A stretch of DNA of 64,000 nucleotides from Agapanthus africanus (GCA_030015575.1 JASDDO010000026.1:452639096-452703095), one strand, 5' to 3'; positions 22,250-35,441 are shown, counted from the stretch's first letter. Notes: a model not told the origin generated them from the letters alone. Made by a program: numbers and translations.

Positions 22250-24765
22250 TGTCACGACCCGAAAAGTACGGAGCATGACCGTCACTTAAATTATGAAACG
22301 TCTCGAGGCGTACGTAATCTAAGTAAGCCAAAACCCAGAAATCAAAACCAAAGAAGAGTAGAGTGAAGGAAAAACCAATTTAAAGCAAGTAGTTTTAATC
22401 AACATAGGCTGAAGTATGTATTTTTAAAATCTTAAGCATTTTTTAAAAATTTCGGCAGAGTTTCCTTTGTAAATACTGGCCCCAAACGGGATACAACATG
22501 AATAATATACGAAATGAAACAAAAAGGCATCCCCAAGCGGGAGCTAGCTCTTCGTCAATCGACAGTCACAACCACGCAAGCAATAATATACAACGCCGAA
22601 GGGCGAGGATCAAACTCAAAAGAAACTCAAAACATCAAGAAAACCCAAGAATACCACAACGCGCGACTCTAAGGTCGAAATAATAACAAATCTGGTCTTC
22701 TATCTCAAATATACAATCTAGTTGATGGAGTTTCTAGATACAACATAAATAATAAATAAACAATGGTGGTCCTGATGCAAAGAACCCACCTACCAAAGCA
22801 ATCACCCGGAAGGAACAGTGTGCCAGCAAAGCCGCAACAAAACCTGTATGACAAAACTTGCAAAGAACTGTGGCACAACGGGAGTGAGTTGCCAACTCGT
22901 GAGTAGAAAACATCTACAAGTAGAAATCGCATGCATAACGCTATCCTAGGTCATATCAGGTAATATCCTCAAATAATATCCAGATCCACAACATGTAAGT
23001 GCAATAATACGTGCTCGTGTCAGTGCCTCAAATAGCTACATATCAGATATATGATGTATGAATGCGTGAATATGATATGCAATTGCTATACAAATGAAAG
23101 CAGAATACATCATGATGGAAAAACTGTTTTCTTGTTTAATGAGGTTTCTATATGTATACCAATCAATTATCATCAATGAATGCAACAGAGAAATCAATGT
23201 CAAGTATCGACACAAAACATAAGTCTCAGTATCTCAATATCAATCTCAATATCTCAAATATCAATATCTCAGGCATCTGTATCATCTACGGGATCGGCCA
23301 GCGGGCTCCGGTAGAACGGATCAGCCCACATAATCAATCTCACGGCCATCAACGGTATCCTCCGGATATCCGCCGCGCCAGGTAAAATCACCGGTAAGTA
23401 GTCTGCCACTGCCGGGCTCATCGTCTACTACTCGAACTTCTTGCCCCGGGGTACCATACCGGGTCCATCATGTACCCGCAGACGGTTCATCCAACTCCTC
23501 GAATCGGGTCTCGAAAACTATCTCAGAACCAAAAAAACATCATGGTGGACACTACTCATCATATCAAGGAAAAACCGCATTTTTCTATTTAAAATACATC
23601 ATCAATTATAAAACTTTCACATGCGGTTGCCAAATCTAGAAAATCTCAAGACAGATCCGAAAACATCAAATCACCATGTCAATGAAAGTGAAAACCGACA
23701 TAATGTCCATAATACTGTATAACCAACGAATATATGAATGCATCTAATATCATGCAATGAATACGATAGTTTAACTAGCATATGAAAGCTATAACATATT
23801 GCAACATCAGCTATCAAGCTATGTCAATAAAATGGTATTTTCTAAAGTGTACGTGACATGGCAATTACCGATGATGATATGTGTGAGCCGGCATGCAAGT
23901 GTATGTGGAGCATCCGCATCATCGGTAATGGTGCTGGTGTCCTGACAGCATGGTTCATAATCACTAAGTACACAATAAACATGCAATGAGACGATAACAA
24001 CATGATAAATGGCAATGAGTAGTAATTGCAACAAGAATATGCGGAACATGAATGATAACGTAACAATAAGGAATCTAGACCTGTATTATACTGTTTTGCC
24101 GTTTGAAAAAGTACGAATCGTAGTGTTTTGAAAATAAGGGCTACGGTGTTTTTAAGAAAAGGTACGTCTTTTGAAATATACGTAGTATCCCTTGACATGT
24201 CTTTAAAATCCTCACGATTCGTTAGTTTTGGAAATAGGTATGACTCGGGTCTAGTCTAACATATACTAGGTTAACTACAGGTCTAACTAACAACCAATCG
24301 AAGGGGTATGGAAACCACTTAAATCATAGTGTGTATATATAAATATATATATACTAGTCGGTGATCCCGCCTCAATAATATCACGTACGATACGACATAT
24401 CATATGACACCCTCGAATCAAGAGTGCGGATCTATCGTCAATATATAGCTCGTACGGTAAATCCGTCATACGCCCTCCCAAATCTGGGTACGGGTCAAAT
24501 GTCACATCAATCACATTAATCATCTGGTATCCTCTTTATAAAATATCATGATCGAGGTACTGATCTACATCTAGTACAATACTGATACCATCTATGAAAT
24601 GCATGCGTGTGTATGAAAACACCACGCCTAAAGAACCCGCTAAAATATCATGTCGTATCTCAAATACGGACCATATCACATCACCGATTTTATGGCCTCA
24701 AGCCCAATCTCATCGACTCATCTCCAAGTATCAGACAATATCCTCAACATTCATGCATGTGTAAA

Positions 24766-24805
<40 letters not shown>

Positions 24806-26894
24806 TAGTCTCATACCCATGCGTATATTCATATATACACATTCCTATATACGCACAAGAAAATGATGTATGCAAGTGTTTATGTGTGCGTGTATGCAAA
24901 TCCTTACTCTAGGGTTGCGATTTAGAAACCAACCAAAGCCTTCCTCCGTTCCTCACTAACACTAATCCATAAGCTCCTAAGACTTTTCTTACTAGGTGTA
25001 CATATCTCACATTAACATATAAAAGTATATCGTCACCACATCACATCATTTCTCATAACTTTACGGGGGTGCTATACGCCATCCACCCGACTTCTCCCCG
25101 TAGATATAAATCTACTCACCTGATCTTCGCTCGCCGGTGCCGACGTCACCATACGCTTGCTTGTCGTCTCGAATTCCACATGGGGTACCTACATGTCACA
25201 ACGTATCGTATCGCATAAAAACCCAATTCGAAATCAAAAGGCATACGAAAACCAAATCGGCACGCGTATCACGCGTAGGTCAAAACCTATCTCCTACGCA
25301 TGCAAGAATAGCCAAACCAACCCTCGATATCGATGTACAAACGTCAACCATCGAGAGAAACCCAAACACCCCAATCGTGTTTTCACAACATACTAAATAT
25401 ACATATGAAATAGGGTTTAAATCATCAAAACTTCAAATTCGCTTTAAAAGCTATTTTTCCGAAACCTAGTAAGCAAAATTAACCGTTTTAATACAAAATC
25501 TTAACATTTAAACAAATCTAGCAGCCACAATATTCACTAAATATCTTAAATAAGTCATACAATCCTTTTCCATAATTTAATCTCATTAATTTTCATAAAA
25601 CCAAAAATTCTAGTTTGCAATTTTATCCAATTTTAACAATTTCAAGCAAAAATGCACAAAACAACAACTATGCTCGGCTTTGCATGATCCAAAGTATTAA
25701 ACTATAATTTATAATATTAATAATGTCATGAAAAACTAATTGGATTTTTCTCTTAGTTATATTCATAGTTTACAAAAACCTAGTTTGTTAAAAAGCTTAA
25801 GTTTGGACATTTTTCAAGTAACAACTTGTATTTAGCAACTAGATTAGTTTTAACAAGTTTTAAGATGCTAGCCTGCATCACACAACCATGCATAATTGAT
25901 CACAACATAACTTCAAAACAAAACCCTAACTTGAATTTCTTAATCATGCAATTGAACCGATGTAAAACCTAATTAACACTTAATTAAAATCTTAGATTAG
26001 AACAAGTATCAATTGGAGAAGGGTTATACCTCAAACTAGTTTGAAATGAGATCCACACTTGCCAAAACATAGCCCCCAAAATGTCATCTTGCTCCAAGGA
26101 TTCAAGCTAGCATGGGCAAGGAAATAATGGGTCAAGGTTGGATTTGAGTTTTAGCTTGATTTGTGATGGAATTTTGGAGATTTTTTTTGAAGGGTTTTGA
26201 GTGGAATGAGAGGAGAAAAAGGGGAGGCCAGATGAGAGGGGCTCGGCTGCAGCATTGGGCAAGAGAGGAGAGAGGGTGTGGTGGGGAAAATTCAAGTGAA
26301 GAAAGTCCAAACTCCACCAAAGTCAAAGCCCATACTCATTTTACTATTTCTCTCATTTCCTTTGTTTTCTTTCTTTCAAAACCCTTTTCAAGTGGGGAAA
26401 AATTGGGAATGGGCTGCCAAGGGGCTCGGCCAGCAAGACATTGGGATGGGTGTGGGTTTGTGTGGGTGAGAAAAATGAGAAATGTTATACCCCAATTCTA
26501 TTTACACTAATATCACTATTTATGCCTTTTTCTTCGATGTTTCTAAAGCCGTTTAACAACTTCATTTCATTTCAGAAACAATATTTTACATGTTAGTTTA
26601 ATGTGTCATGATGCACAAAATTTGTATTAACCCATTCCAATTTGTAATTTTCCCTAATTAAACGTATTAGTGACGACTTAAAATAATATTAAAATAATTA
26701 TTTTCGGAAAAATTTTCAGAAAATTAGAAATTTTACCAGTGGCTCAATAAACACCAAATACCAGCAATTTCATAGCTAGAATATGTGTATTTAAATTTAT
26801 ATTTGAATATATTTATGTCTTGATTTTTTCGGAAAACACCCGTTATTTTACCGATTTTCCTAAATTTCACCTAAACGATTTTCGACACGTTACA
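22250..26894 (-). repeat. L1 5' LTR (4,645 bp)
   Basis: Minus strand TGTAACGTGTCG (26894) to GGGTCGTGACA (22250). The external flank is atcat. Candidate splice signals in minus orientation: donor GAG/GTATAA at 26030/26029; acceptor tgtag, block 25188-25120, donor GTGAGT; acceptor, block 22856-22790, donor GTGGGT; acceptor tctag, block from 22733. The GAGTTGGCAACTC palindrome (with a base change) precedes the third acceptor. The hairpin ATTACCGATGATG (23864-23876) / CATCATCGGTAAT (23917-23929) is perfect over 13 bp. An (AT)n run lies at 24769-24802. Confidence 0.8.
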
Positions 26895-27101
26895 ATCATA
26901 GTCCTGGTAGTCAAGTACTCATCCTAAGGGCCTTATCAACATATATCATAGAGACAATCAGTGTACATGTTAAGATAAAGAGCAACCTGATAGCATACTA
27001 TCATGTCGAGCAAGAAAGTCCTCCCTATATATGTCCAAGCATCCACTACAATATACGTCATATATACAGTAATGGCCTCTAGGACATACATATTACTAAC
27101 A
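26895..27101 (-). mobile_element. Copia LTR scrap, minus strand
   Basis: The minus strand starts TGTTAGTAATATGTATGTCC, typical of a copia LTR start. It contains a segment (cttgctcgacatgatagta) matching the first 100 bp of the Copia-1 LTR. It is bounded by the L1 LTR on the left and L-c on the right. The second copy is at 52391-52597. Confidence 0.55.
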
Positions 27102-29196
27102 GTTTATACGTATTATTGGTCGATTTATGAGTTGCACTTGCTATGTTTTGTGTGATTTTAGGGGCGAGTGCAGGGACATCGGGCGCCGCGAAGAAAGGAA
27201 AGCAGGTGGTTGGATTTACTTAGCTCGAGATCGTCGGTGAGTAGATTTAACATCTACGGGGAATTCGCCCTTATGGCGTTAAGCGTCAGGGCTAGATATG
27301 ATATGATATTAGTCGCGTGTTTATATGCACATAATGAGGTTGTGTATGAGCATCATTGCATATTATTATTGTTGTGCCTGGACTTGTACCCATTGGACAT
27401 TGCACCATTACTGACGGTTGATGTTGCACGAGCACTAATTGTATGCTACACACACACCGTCGGTAATTGCCATATCATGCACAACATATATACATATGTG
27501 ATATTGTATTGGTTATTGACATTGAGACATTGATTCTTATTCCATTGCGCATATGAAATGTACCATGCATGCATACCTACATGCTTACACATATACCTTG
27601 CTATAGCTACATGTTCACCTTTAAATGATGTTGCGTTGGATTTTGGAGAAATTGGGAACCACATGATATATTTAAAAACTTGATTCATTTAAATAGCGGT
27701 TTTACCTTGATATGCTCATATTACTGTTCTATGTTGCATATATCATATTTCATGGATTTACGCATTGAGATATGGATTTCATGTGATTACGGATTTGAAA
27801 ACCGTGGGGATATTTCAAGAAAGTATGCATTGTTTTGAAAACCCGGTTTCTCTTGATATGATACTTCGATGCGTCCACCATGAGTTTTCTCAGTTCTAAG
27901 ATTTGTATTAGAACCCGATGCGAGGAGTTGGATGATTCCGTTTGCGGGTTCATGGTGGACCTGGTATGGTACCCCGGAGCAAGAAAGGGATGTCGTGCAG
28001 TAGACGATGAGCCTGGCAGTGGGACTACTACCTACCGGTGATAGTTTTGGACCCGGCATTTATTTAGAGGATATCGACCGGAGTCGTGAGATGGATATGG
28101 GCTGATTCGTACTGCCGGAGCCCGCGGGCCGATCCGTATAGACGGAGCCCGTGGCATATGGATTTGCGTATCGATGCTGGACACAAGTATTTCATGATAT
28201 TTCGAGTGTTGATGTTGGACACTCAGGTTCCTTGAGATGTACGGATATGAGGGCCGATCCGAGTGACGGCGCTTGAGGATTTTGGGATTTGGGGTGTCGT
28301 TGATGGACACCGGGGGTTTTCCATGTTGATGATTTGTGCATGAGGTTTATTATTTCTCCCACATTCAGGATTTACTTGATATGCATTTGATTCATGTAGA
28401 TGTAGTACCCTGATGGTGTACCTTGATCATGATTGTTGCATATCCATATTGCCATACTTATGGTATCACATTGCATGTAATATATTATCGATGTTTGTGC
28501 ATACTTGTGATTACATGTATGATGTTATTTACTATTCATGAGTTGGCAGCTCACCCCCGTTGTGCCACAGTGTTTTGTAGGCTTGACCCTCAGAGTAGTC
28601 GCGGTAGAGCGTCTTATTATCTCTACTTTTGCGAATACCACTATGGTTGGCTGTGAGGCATTTTGCTATAGGTGGGTTTGCGGTTATCTGATGATGTTTA
28701 TTGTATATCTTATTGTATCTAGTACTCTCCATCTACCACCTTCATGTATTGACTTAGAGACGAGTTCTGAGGATCGATGTTGTATATTTTTGTGACTCTG
28801 GGTGCCGTGCTCGTGTGAGCTGGCCTTTTTTATGTTGCTTATCACTAGTATGCCGTGTTTCATTTATATTGTCTATTCCTTCGCTACGGCATCGTATTTC
28901 CGCTTGTGGTGGTTGTTTCCGCCTTTGGGCTAGATTTTCTCCCGTTTGGGGATGCTATACTTATATCTTATGTTTGTACCCGTTTCCGGGCTAGTTTTTA
29001 CAAAGGAGGTGCTGCCGAAATTTTCAAGAAAATAAACCAATTTTTTAAAGTTTTGCTTGAGATTTCCAAATGTTTCTATCATTTACTTCTTCTATTGGTT
29101 TAGATTTCTGAGTTTTTGGCTTACATAAATTGCGTTATGCCTGTTGACGTTACGTGTTTTAAGTGCCGGTCACGTGCCTAACTTTGGGTCGTGACA
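27102..29196 (+). mobile_element. L-c: 3' part of an L-family LTR
   Basis: It ends GGGTCGTGACA at 29196; the 5' part is not present. Blocks: acceptor 27160-27161, block 27162-27236, donor GTGAGT and palindrome gtagatttaacatctac; acceptor 28579-28580, block 28581-28671, donor GTGGGT; acceptor 28721-28722. Hairpins: ATTACTGACGGT (27407-27418) with ACCGTCGGTAAT (27456-27467); GAGTGT/ACACTC at 28204-28224; GGTGTC/GACACC at 28293-28311. Everything here is noncoding. Confidence 0.75.
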
Positions 29197-29405
29197 TGAA
29201 CTACTACCTGGAGCCTTAAAAGAGAAGGACACAGTCTATAAAGGTTGTAGCATTCTTCTTTAAGTGCAAAGCTTTTTATATATCATGCTTAACCTTAATA
29301 TTCTAGTTTGATCCTTAGTCAGTCTAGCTTAGCACCTAGAAAATTTTTAAAATTGCATGCTTGATGCCGGTTTTGACCAAGTGGTGGTGCTAGTGTAGAC
29401 TTTCA

Positions 29406-29420
29406 TGGTGTTAGAGCCAA
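29406..29420 (+). other. Decayed primer-binding site of Copia-3
   Basis: TGGTGTTAGAGCCAA immediately after ...GTGTAGACTTTCA. It differs from the initiator-tRNA site at two positions (A to G, C to T), consistent with an old element. Confidence 0.65.
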
Positions 29421-29608
29421 GCTAGAAGATTAGGGGAAGTCTTTACGACGTTAAAGTGTTCGACCGATTTTCGAAGCCCGTATTTTATCAAGTTTCTGTC
29501 TATTTTTCATAAGATGGAATTTTTCAGATTAAAAATATGGAGAAAATCGTGCAGGGAATTTAGTGGAGCCCCAAGAAATTTGAGGTGCCAATTCTACCAA
29601 AGAGCCGC

Positions 29609-29645
29609 AGAACCGCGGCCCAAACCCATGTTTGGCCGCGGTTCT
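29609..29645 (+). other. Copia-3 leader hairpin (CCGCGG)
   Basis: The left arm AGAACCGCGGCCCAAA pairs with the right arm TTTGGCCGCGGTTCT, leaving one extra C and a 6-nt loop. It lies about 200 bp downstream of the primer site, matching the position of the Copia-1 hairpin. Confidence 0.7.
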
Positions 29646-30638
29646 GCCGCACTTTTGTGGAATTCTGGCATCAAGTTTCTTTTGTTGCTCCATTATCATA
29701 TTTGGCACATTCTGGGTGTTTTTAATGAGACTCAAGTTGTTGTGGTCTCTGTGATTTGTGGGTGTTTAAGGAATCGATCGAAATGTTTAGCGTCGCATAG
29801 ATTATGATGATATGTGATACAATATTTGGAATCCACAATAATTAGTTCTGTAAAAACAAGTTAGTGTTTTATAAATCTAGCGTTTTAGTCTCGGTTGATC
29901 GATTTCCACGGAGTTTCGATTCGGATCAAAACTCCATCGCAATCGCGTATAGTACACGATCACTTAGTCGGGAATCTTATTGAATTATCCGACTGCTTAT
30001 TGAAAAGGGTTTTCAATTTGAGACTAAAATGCAAGGTTTATAAGTTAGGCATGAAATTCAGAATATGAGATATTCCGGGTTTATGAAGTCTAAGGTATTT
30101 GCAGATTCTAAATATTGTAGTTTTTTATTTCTTTTCTGCGACCGTAAGTGTAATATGTGATGTATCCCCGATCTCGATGCTATATGTCAACGGAATTTGG
30201 GATACACATATTTACTTACATTGATGACATGTGATGTTATGTGTTGCTATGATATGTTATATTGGATCGTCGTGAATGAATAGCCGGGGGGTTTTGCGTG
30301 AGATGAGAGTTTTTCAATTTTCATTCATGTAAAATTGTATGTAAAATTCTTTTATTGGGACACTTCCGGGTTGAGGATGATGTCACCATTGATGTATATT
30401 ATTAACTTTTTCGCATTAGGGTAGACCCAAGGCGGGGAGCACAAGTAACCGGGTTCAAGAGTCCAGTGGGAGACCATCTCGAGGAGTCAAGACCGGGTCT
30501 CCCAACTCTAGAATTGGCGGGTTGCTTACAGCTTTCGTAGGGGTCTTGGGATGTGGGTTTGACTATTCATCACGACCGTGGAATCCGTGTTTTTCATTAT
30601 TGGCTTAATTTAAAACACGGACCTCCTAGTATATCCAA

Positions 30639-30749
30639 TATTTCATATGTTGACTTCTGCTGCTTAATTTAAAAACGCATTACAAGAACCAAGCAGCAGT
30701 TATATGATCACATCACAGAACCAAGCAGCAGAAGTCAACATATGAAATA
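30639..30749. repeat. Perfect 27-bp inverted repeat with nested direct repeats
   Basis: Bases 30639-30665 are the exact reverse complement of 30723-30749 with a 57-base loop. The 15-mer agaaccaagcagcag occurs twice (30685-30699 and 30717-30731), the second running into the right arm. Copia-1 has no obvious counterpart, so this is probably a later insertion or a repair product inside Copia-3. Confidence 0.85.
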
Positions 30750-31205
30750 AGTTTCTAGGGGTAAAAACAGATATTGGGAATTTCAATTGTTGAAATTTGC
30801 AATGAGATTGCATACCTTCTATAAGATAGTTGGATCCTGATACCCACTATGAGTAAGAGTTACTCCTGGGAGAGTTTTTCACTTTACAATTAGCAGATCT
30901 AGTAGGTGTCTAAGAAAGGTGTTAACAGGGTTATGCCCCTGTGGAAATGATGTTATTTAATTAATTCCATGCGAAAGCATGGGGAGACTCCCTCGGAGTA
31001 CCAATACCAGCCTGGCTGACCGATTGAAGAACTTGTAAGGTGTAATTAATCCCGGCTAATCTTACCTTTTATGATTTGAATGAAGATTTGATAAAAACAG
31101 TGTGAGCCATCCTGATAAGATAAGATAATAACCAATCTAATCTTGCAAAGAGCGCACGCTAAAGCGTTTCCTTCTCTCTCTCTCTCTCTCTCCAGGTTGA
31201 GTCCA

Positions 31206-32773
31206 ATGACATGCCTTAAACAAGATAATAATATGGATGTATTGACCGAATCCCCTTATTATACTGAGCTGGGGAATGTTGGTTCCACTTTTTCTTACGA
31301 TTATCATAAGTCTGAGCAAGGAATAGAAGAATATCCAGATTTCCAAGCCACCCGAACGAAGAAGGAGCATGCTTATGCATCTTCTTCGGGTATTTTCGTT
31401 ACCGAAAACTGTTTCTCAGTTTGCTCTAAGTCCTGGGTATTGTATACCGGATCAGGATCCCACGTATGTAATTTGTTACATGGGCTAAAGAGAGGTAGAG
31501 AACAGGAAAAGGGTGATATGTCTCTAAAAGTAGGGAATGGAGCAATTGTTGCAGCCAAAGCAGTTGGCGAATATTATCTTCTCTTACCAAATGGCAACAC
31601 AATGATCCTGAACGACTTTTATTACGTACCAAATATGATGTGCAATATTATATCAATTTCTTTGTTGCATAAAAAAGGATATAACTCTGTATTGGAGGAT
31701 AATGTTATGAACATTTTCCTAAATCAAGTATTGAGTAGGTTTAGTACATTGTGTAATGGTATATACGTTCTAAATCAAACGACAGTTCTAAACAAACAGA
31801 ACACACAGAAGAGGAAAAGTTCAAAAATGAATGAAGCCTTCTTGTGGCATTGTAGACTAGGTCATATCAATGAGACAAGACTAGCTAAGTTGCATAAATA
31901 TGGATATTTGAATCAGTTTGAATTTACATCTTATAAAACCTGTCAGTCATGTCTCAAAGGTAAAATGATCAAAACTCCATTTACTCATGGAGAAAGAGTT
32001 ACTGAATTCTTAGGACTGATACATGGTGATGTATGTGGTCCTATGTCTACACATGTCAGGAATGGTTCTTCGTACTTCATGACATTCACCGATGATCTCT
32101 CAAGATACGGATATGCATTCCTGATGAAACACAAATCTAAATCTTTTGAGAAATTCAAGGAATATAAGTGCGAAGTAGAGAACCAAACGGGTAAAAGTAT
32201 TAAAATCTTTCGATCTTATCGGGGAGGAGAATACTTGAGCACGGAATTCCGTGACTATTTAAAAGAGATTGGGATTCTCTCTCATCTTATTCCTCCGTAT
32301 ACACAATAGAACAATGGAGTACCGGAGCGGAGGAATCGCACCCTATTAGATATGGTGCGCTCTATGATGAGTGCTGTTGTGTTACCTATTTCCTTTTGAT
32401 GCTATGCGCTTGAGACAGCCGCATACCTATTGAATCAAGTTCCATAAAAATCAACACCATATGAGATATGGAGTGAAAAGAGACCATATCTTAAATGAGT
32501 TTAGGTATAGGGTTGCCCGACCTATGTTAAAAAACTGAATCAGGACAAACTCGAAGCACGATCAGTTCTTTCCAAGTTTGTGGGATATCCTAAAAATTCA
32601 CATGGATATGTCTTCTACCACATTGAAGAATAAAAGGTGTTTGTTTCTCAATATGCCACCTTTCTAAAAAAGGAATTTCTTGTGAAAGAAATTATTGGTA
32701 ATGAGATAGAGCTGGAAGAAGTTCCAGCTACACAAACTACAACTAATGATTTGGTGGAACCGAAGGATTCGAT
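31206..32773 (+). pseudogene. Copia-3 pol (protease and integrase), inactivated
   Basis: A single frame is open to a stop at 32307-32309 and continues in the same frame with several more stops to 32773. Domains in order: aspartic protease-like VLYTGSGSHVC, where the catalytic Asp is Tyr (codon 31443-31445); GAG-pre-integrase with WHCRLGHI and CQSCLKG zinc ligands (about 31850-31965); integrase core with the first Asp intact (HGDVCGP, about 32030) but the second replaced by Tyr in FRSYRGGEY (codon 32217-32219). The third acidic residue is in NGVPERRNRTL just after the first stop. ALETAAYLLNQVP and WSEKRPYL segments follow. There is no gag in frame and no RT before L-e interrupts it. A nonfunctional relic. 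Confidence 0.9.
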
Positions 32774-35441
32774 TGTAACATTTCAGAAAAATAAAATATT
32801 ATTTTTCGGAATTTTTATAATTAAATAATTAATATTTTAATAGGGCGGTATAATTAAATACCGATAAATTAGGAAAAATTTGGAAAATTATGGAAATTAT
32901 TGAAATGAGGGTGTTTTATGTGATTTAGGCGAATTATGAATTTTCAGGATTTTTATATGCACTTTTAACGCTAATTGCGATTAAATATCGCTAATCGCGC
33001 ATTAAGAGTGTTTTGTGCACATGACATGCCCCATATCATTTTTACACTTGTTACATTTTTCTATCATGGTCTTTTCATCATTTATCATGCATGGTGGTTG
33101 ACTTTAGAAAAGGAAAAAGAAAGGAAATGATGAGAGAGGGGACACAATCATGACATGAGACAAAGCATGCTTGAGAGAGAGAGAGAGAGAGAGAGAGAGT
33201 GAGGGGTTAACCCTAGATCTTGGTCATTCCTTCTCTTCTCACCATCTTCATCATCTCTTTTTCTCTCCCTCTTCACCATGGCAGCCCTATCTCCCTCTTC
33301 CACTTCAAGCTTCAAAACACCGCCAAAACAGACCCAAAACCATACACCCTCTTCACAAAAAATGTACACAAGCTTACAACAAACTGGATTTTGATGATCT
33401 AAGGGGATTCATGAATTCCAAATGAGGTAATCCCTTCACCATTTGTGTAGTTTTTCATTCACTTTAGTATCCATACATGTTTAGTTGTGATTTAGTGCGG
33501 TTTAGTGAACCTGGAAGATTTCTAGAAGAGGTTATGTGGGATTTTGAGTGGTGTTAGTGCAATTGGACCTTAGAGATGACCTTAAACCCCCTTATGTGGT
33601 TAGAAACCCAGATCTATCTGAAACAAACCAAGTTTACTGAAAACAGAAACTTTCCATGTCGGTTTGTGAGGAAATTGAGTGTGCAGAGAAATCTGGGATG
33701 ACTCGGAAATTTTACGAGATAAGCAAACAACCCCAGTAGGCTAGAATTGACCCAAGGAACCCACCGTAGCAAAAAGAGACCCTAATTCCCATAGAAAACC
33801 GGCCTCGCCGGAATTTGGCTTAATGTGGCCGGCCCCTCTGAGGTCATAGGTGCCCAAGTAACCCCCATAGCTCATATAGACCCTATATATCATCCCAGTG
33901 TTGTTTGCTTACCTTGTTTTGACCTGAACAGAAATCTGGGACCACTTTTCTGGGTTGCTGCCATGTGTTTCATGATGTTATGGATTTATGTTTTGATATT
34001 CGGTATTGTATTCGATTATTTGTCGTTTGTACGTCTATATCAATTGATATTTGGTTGAATTGCGAGAGGTAGACCATTTGTTTTAACCTACGGGTGATTC
34101 GTGCGACATTTTGGTTTCGTGTGTCGTTTTGGCTTTGATTTGGATTTTGATGCGAAACGGTACGTTATGATGTGTAGGGACCCCACGAGGACTTCAAAAC
34201 GACAAGAAAGCGCGTGGCGACGTCGACATCGGCAAGCAAAAGGTGAGTAGATTTTTATCTACGGGGAGAAGTCGGGTGGATGGCGTATAGCACCCCAACA
34301 AAGTTGTGAGAAATGATGGGATATTATATATATATTTTTATGTGTTAGGGTGTGATATGAACCTTAGCAAGAAAGTTTTAGGAGATTAGAGTTTAGGGTT
34401 AGCGAGAATTGGAGGAAGTACTTTAGTCGATTTCTTAGTCCCGAAACCCTAGGGTAAAGAGTTGCATACACGCATAGACACATACTCATATACATTGATA
34501 TCCTTGTGCGTATTGGAGACATATTTATAATGGTATTCATGTGCTTGGATTATGAGGATGTTATATGATGCTTGGGATTGAGTCGATATGATCGGACATG
34601 TTGCCGTGGGATACTTTATACGTGACCGAGATATATCATGATGTTATAGCGGATCGTTGGACGACGATACTATGCGGATGATGATATATATACGATAGTT
34701 GACATATGATCAAGATATGAAATGAGATATGTTATGATATTTATAACGGATCGCTTGGGCGATGTATACTTCTATATGATAATATGTGTTGATGACATCG
34801 GATTGTATGAGCCTTTAGATCAGTAGCCAGCTCATGATATTAGTAGTGTACTAGACTTAGATCAGTACCCCCCTGTTCACGATATGTGATGATAAGAATA
34901 TCAGATGAGTAATGAGGTAAATATGATATTTGATCCGTACCCAGATTTAGGATGTCGTACGACGGATCTACCGTACGAGCTATATTGATGTTAGATCCGC
35001 ACTCTTGACTTGAGGATGCCATGTTATAGATATTATATCGTATAGGATACTACTGAGGCGGGATCATCGACTGTTATATTTTTTATATATATGTATTGAC
35101 TCAGATGTTAGGCGGTTTCCTTACCTTTCGATCAGCCTTTTAGTTTAGCTCTGCAGTTTACTTGTAAATGGTAGATTAGACTCGATCATACCTATTTCAA
35201 AACTAACGAATCGTGTGTATTTTAAAGACATGCCAAGGGATTCTACGGATATTTCAAAGGACATACATTTTCTAAAAAAACACCATAGCCCTTATTTTCA
35301 AAACACCATGATTCGTTTATTTCAAATGGCAAAACTGTACGACTCATACTTAGACATATATAGATTCGTTATCATTGAATTTGATATTCAGCCCCCGCAT
35401 ATTCTTACTGCTCGCATCGCATCGCATGCTTATATTGTGTT
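32774..35441 (+). mobile_element. L-e: 5' part of an L-family LTR, cut by the duplication junction
   Basis: It begins TGTAACATTTCAG inside Copia-3 pol, after tcgat. Candidate splice signals: donor GAG/GTAATC at 33426/33427; acceptor 34176-34177, block 34178-34242, donor GTGAGT, palindrome gtagatttttatctac. It stops at 35442-35450, where Copia-1 sequence resumes, and so lacks the third and fourth blocks and the LTR end. Small ORFs inside are not shared with other L copies. Confidence 0.75.
33173..33199. repeat. (GA)n microsatellite
   Basis: Pure GA run inside L-e, upstream of the first candidate donor. It creates the low-complexity frames on both strands here. Confidence 0.9.

Larger units (their letters stand above)
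1147..26894 (-). mobile_element. L1: nested non-autonomous LTR retrotransposon, Del/Tekay-like
   Basis: Reading the minus strand, a 5' LTR (26894-22250) is followed by a primer site (22245-22234), internal DNA (22233-20780, 11196-10104, 6438-6054), a PPT (6053-6038) and the start of the 3' LTR (6037 leftwards). The pieces are separated by Copia-1 and two solo LTRs whose TSDs can be removed cleanly to rejoin L1. The internal region totals about 2.9 kb and shows no gag, protease, RT, RNase H or integrase motif. With LTRs of about 4.6 kb this fits a large retrotransposon derivative (LARD) mobilised in trans. The PPT and its flank (gggaccgaatttctttaa, then a G run) resemble Del/Tekay chromoviruses from memory; lineage is therefore tentative. 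Confidence 0.65.
17406..28043. other. Tandem duplication, copy A
   Basis: This stretch recurs at 35442-53527 in the same orientation and order (Copia-1 3' part, its 3' LTR and right TSD, L1 internal DNA, L1 5' LTR, copia scrap, L-c start), after removing the 7.5-kb L-d insertion. The repeat unit start to start is 18,036 bp. Differences are scattered substitutions and microsatellite length changes. Confidence 0.85.
29197..32773 (+). mobile_element. Copia-3: truncated Ty1/copia relic
   Basis: The end of an LTR (to 29405), a decayed primer site, leader, and pol up to the L-e insertion at 32774. The layout and small motifs parallel Copia-1, but the sequences are well diverged, so it is a relative rather than a copy. 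It lacks gag, most of reverse transcriptase, RNase H and the 3' LTR. Confidence 0.7.
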
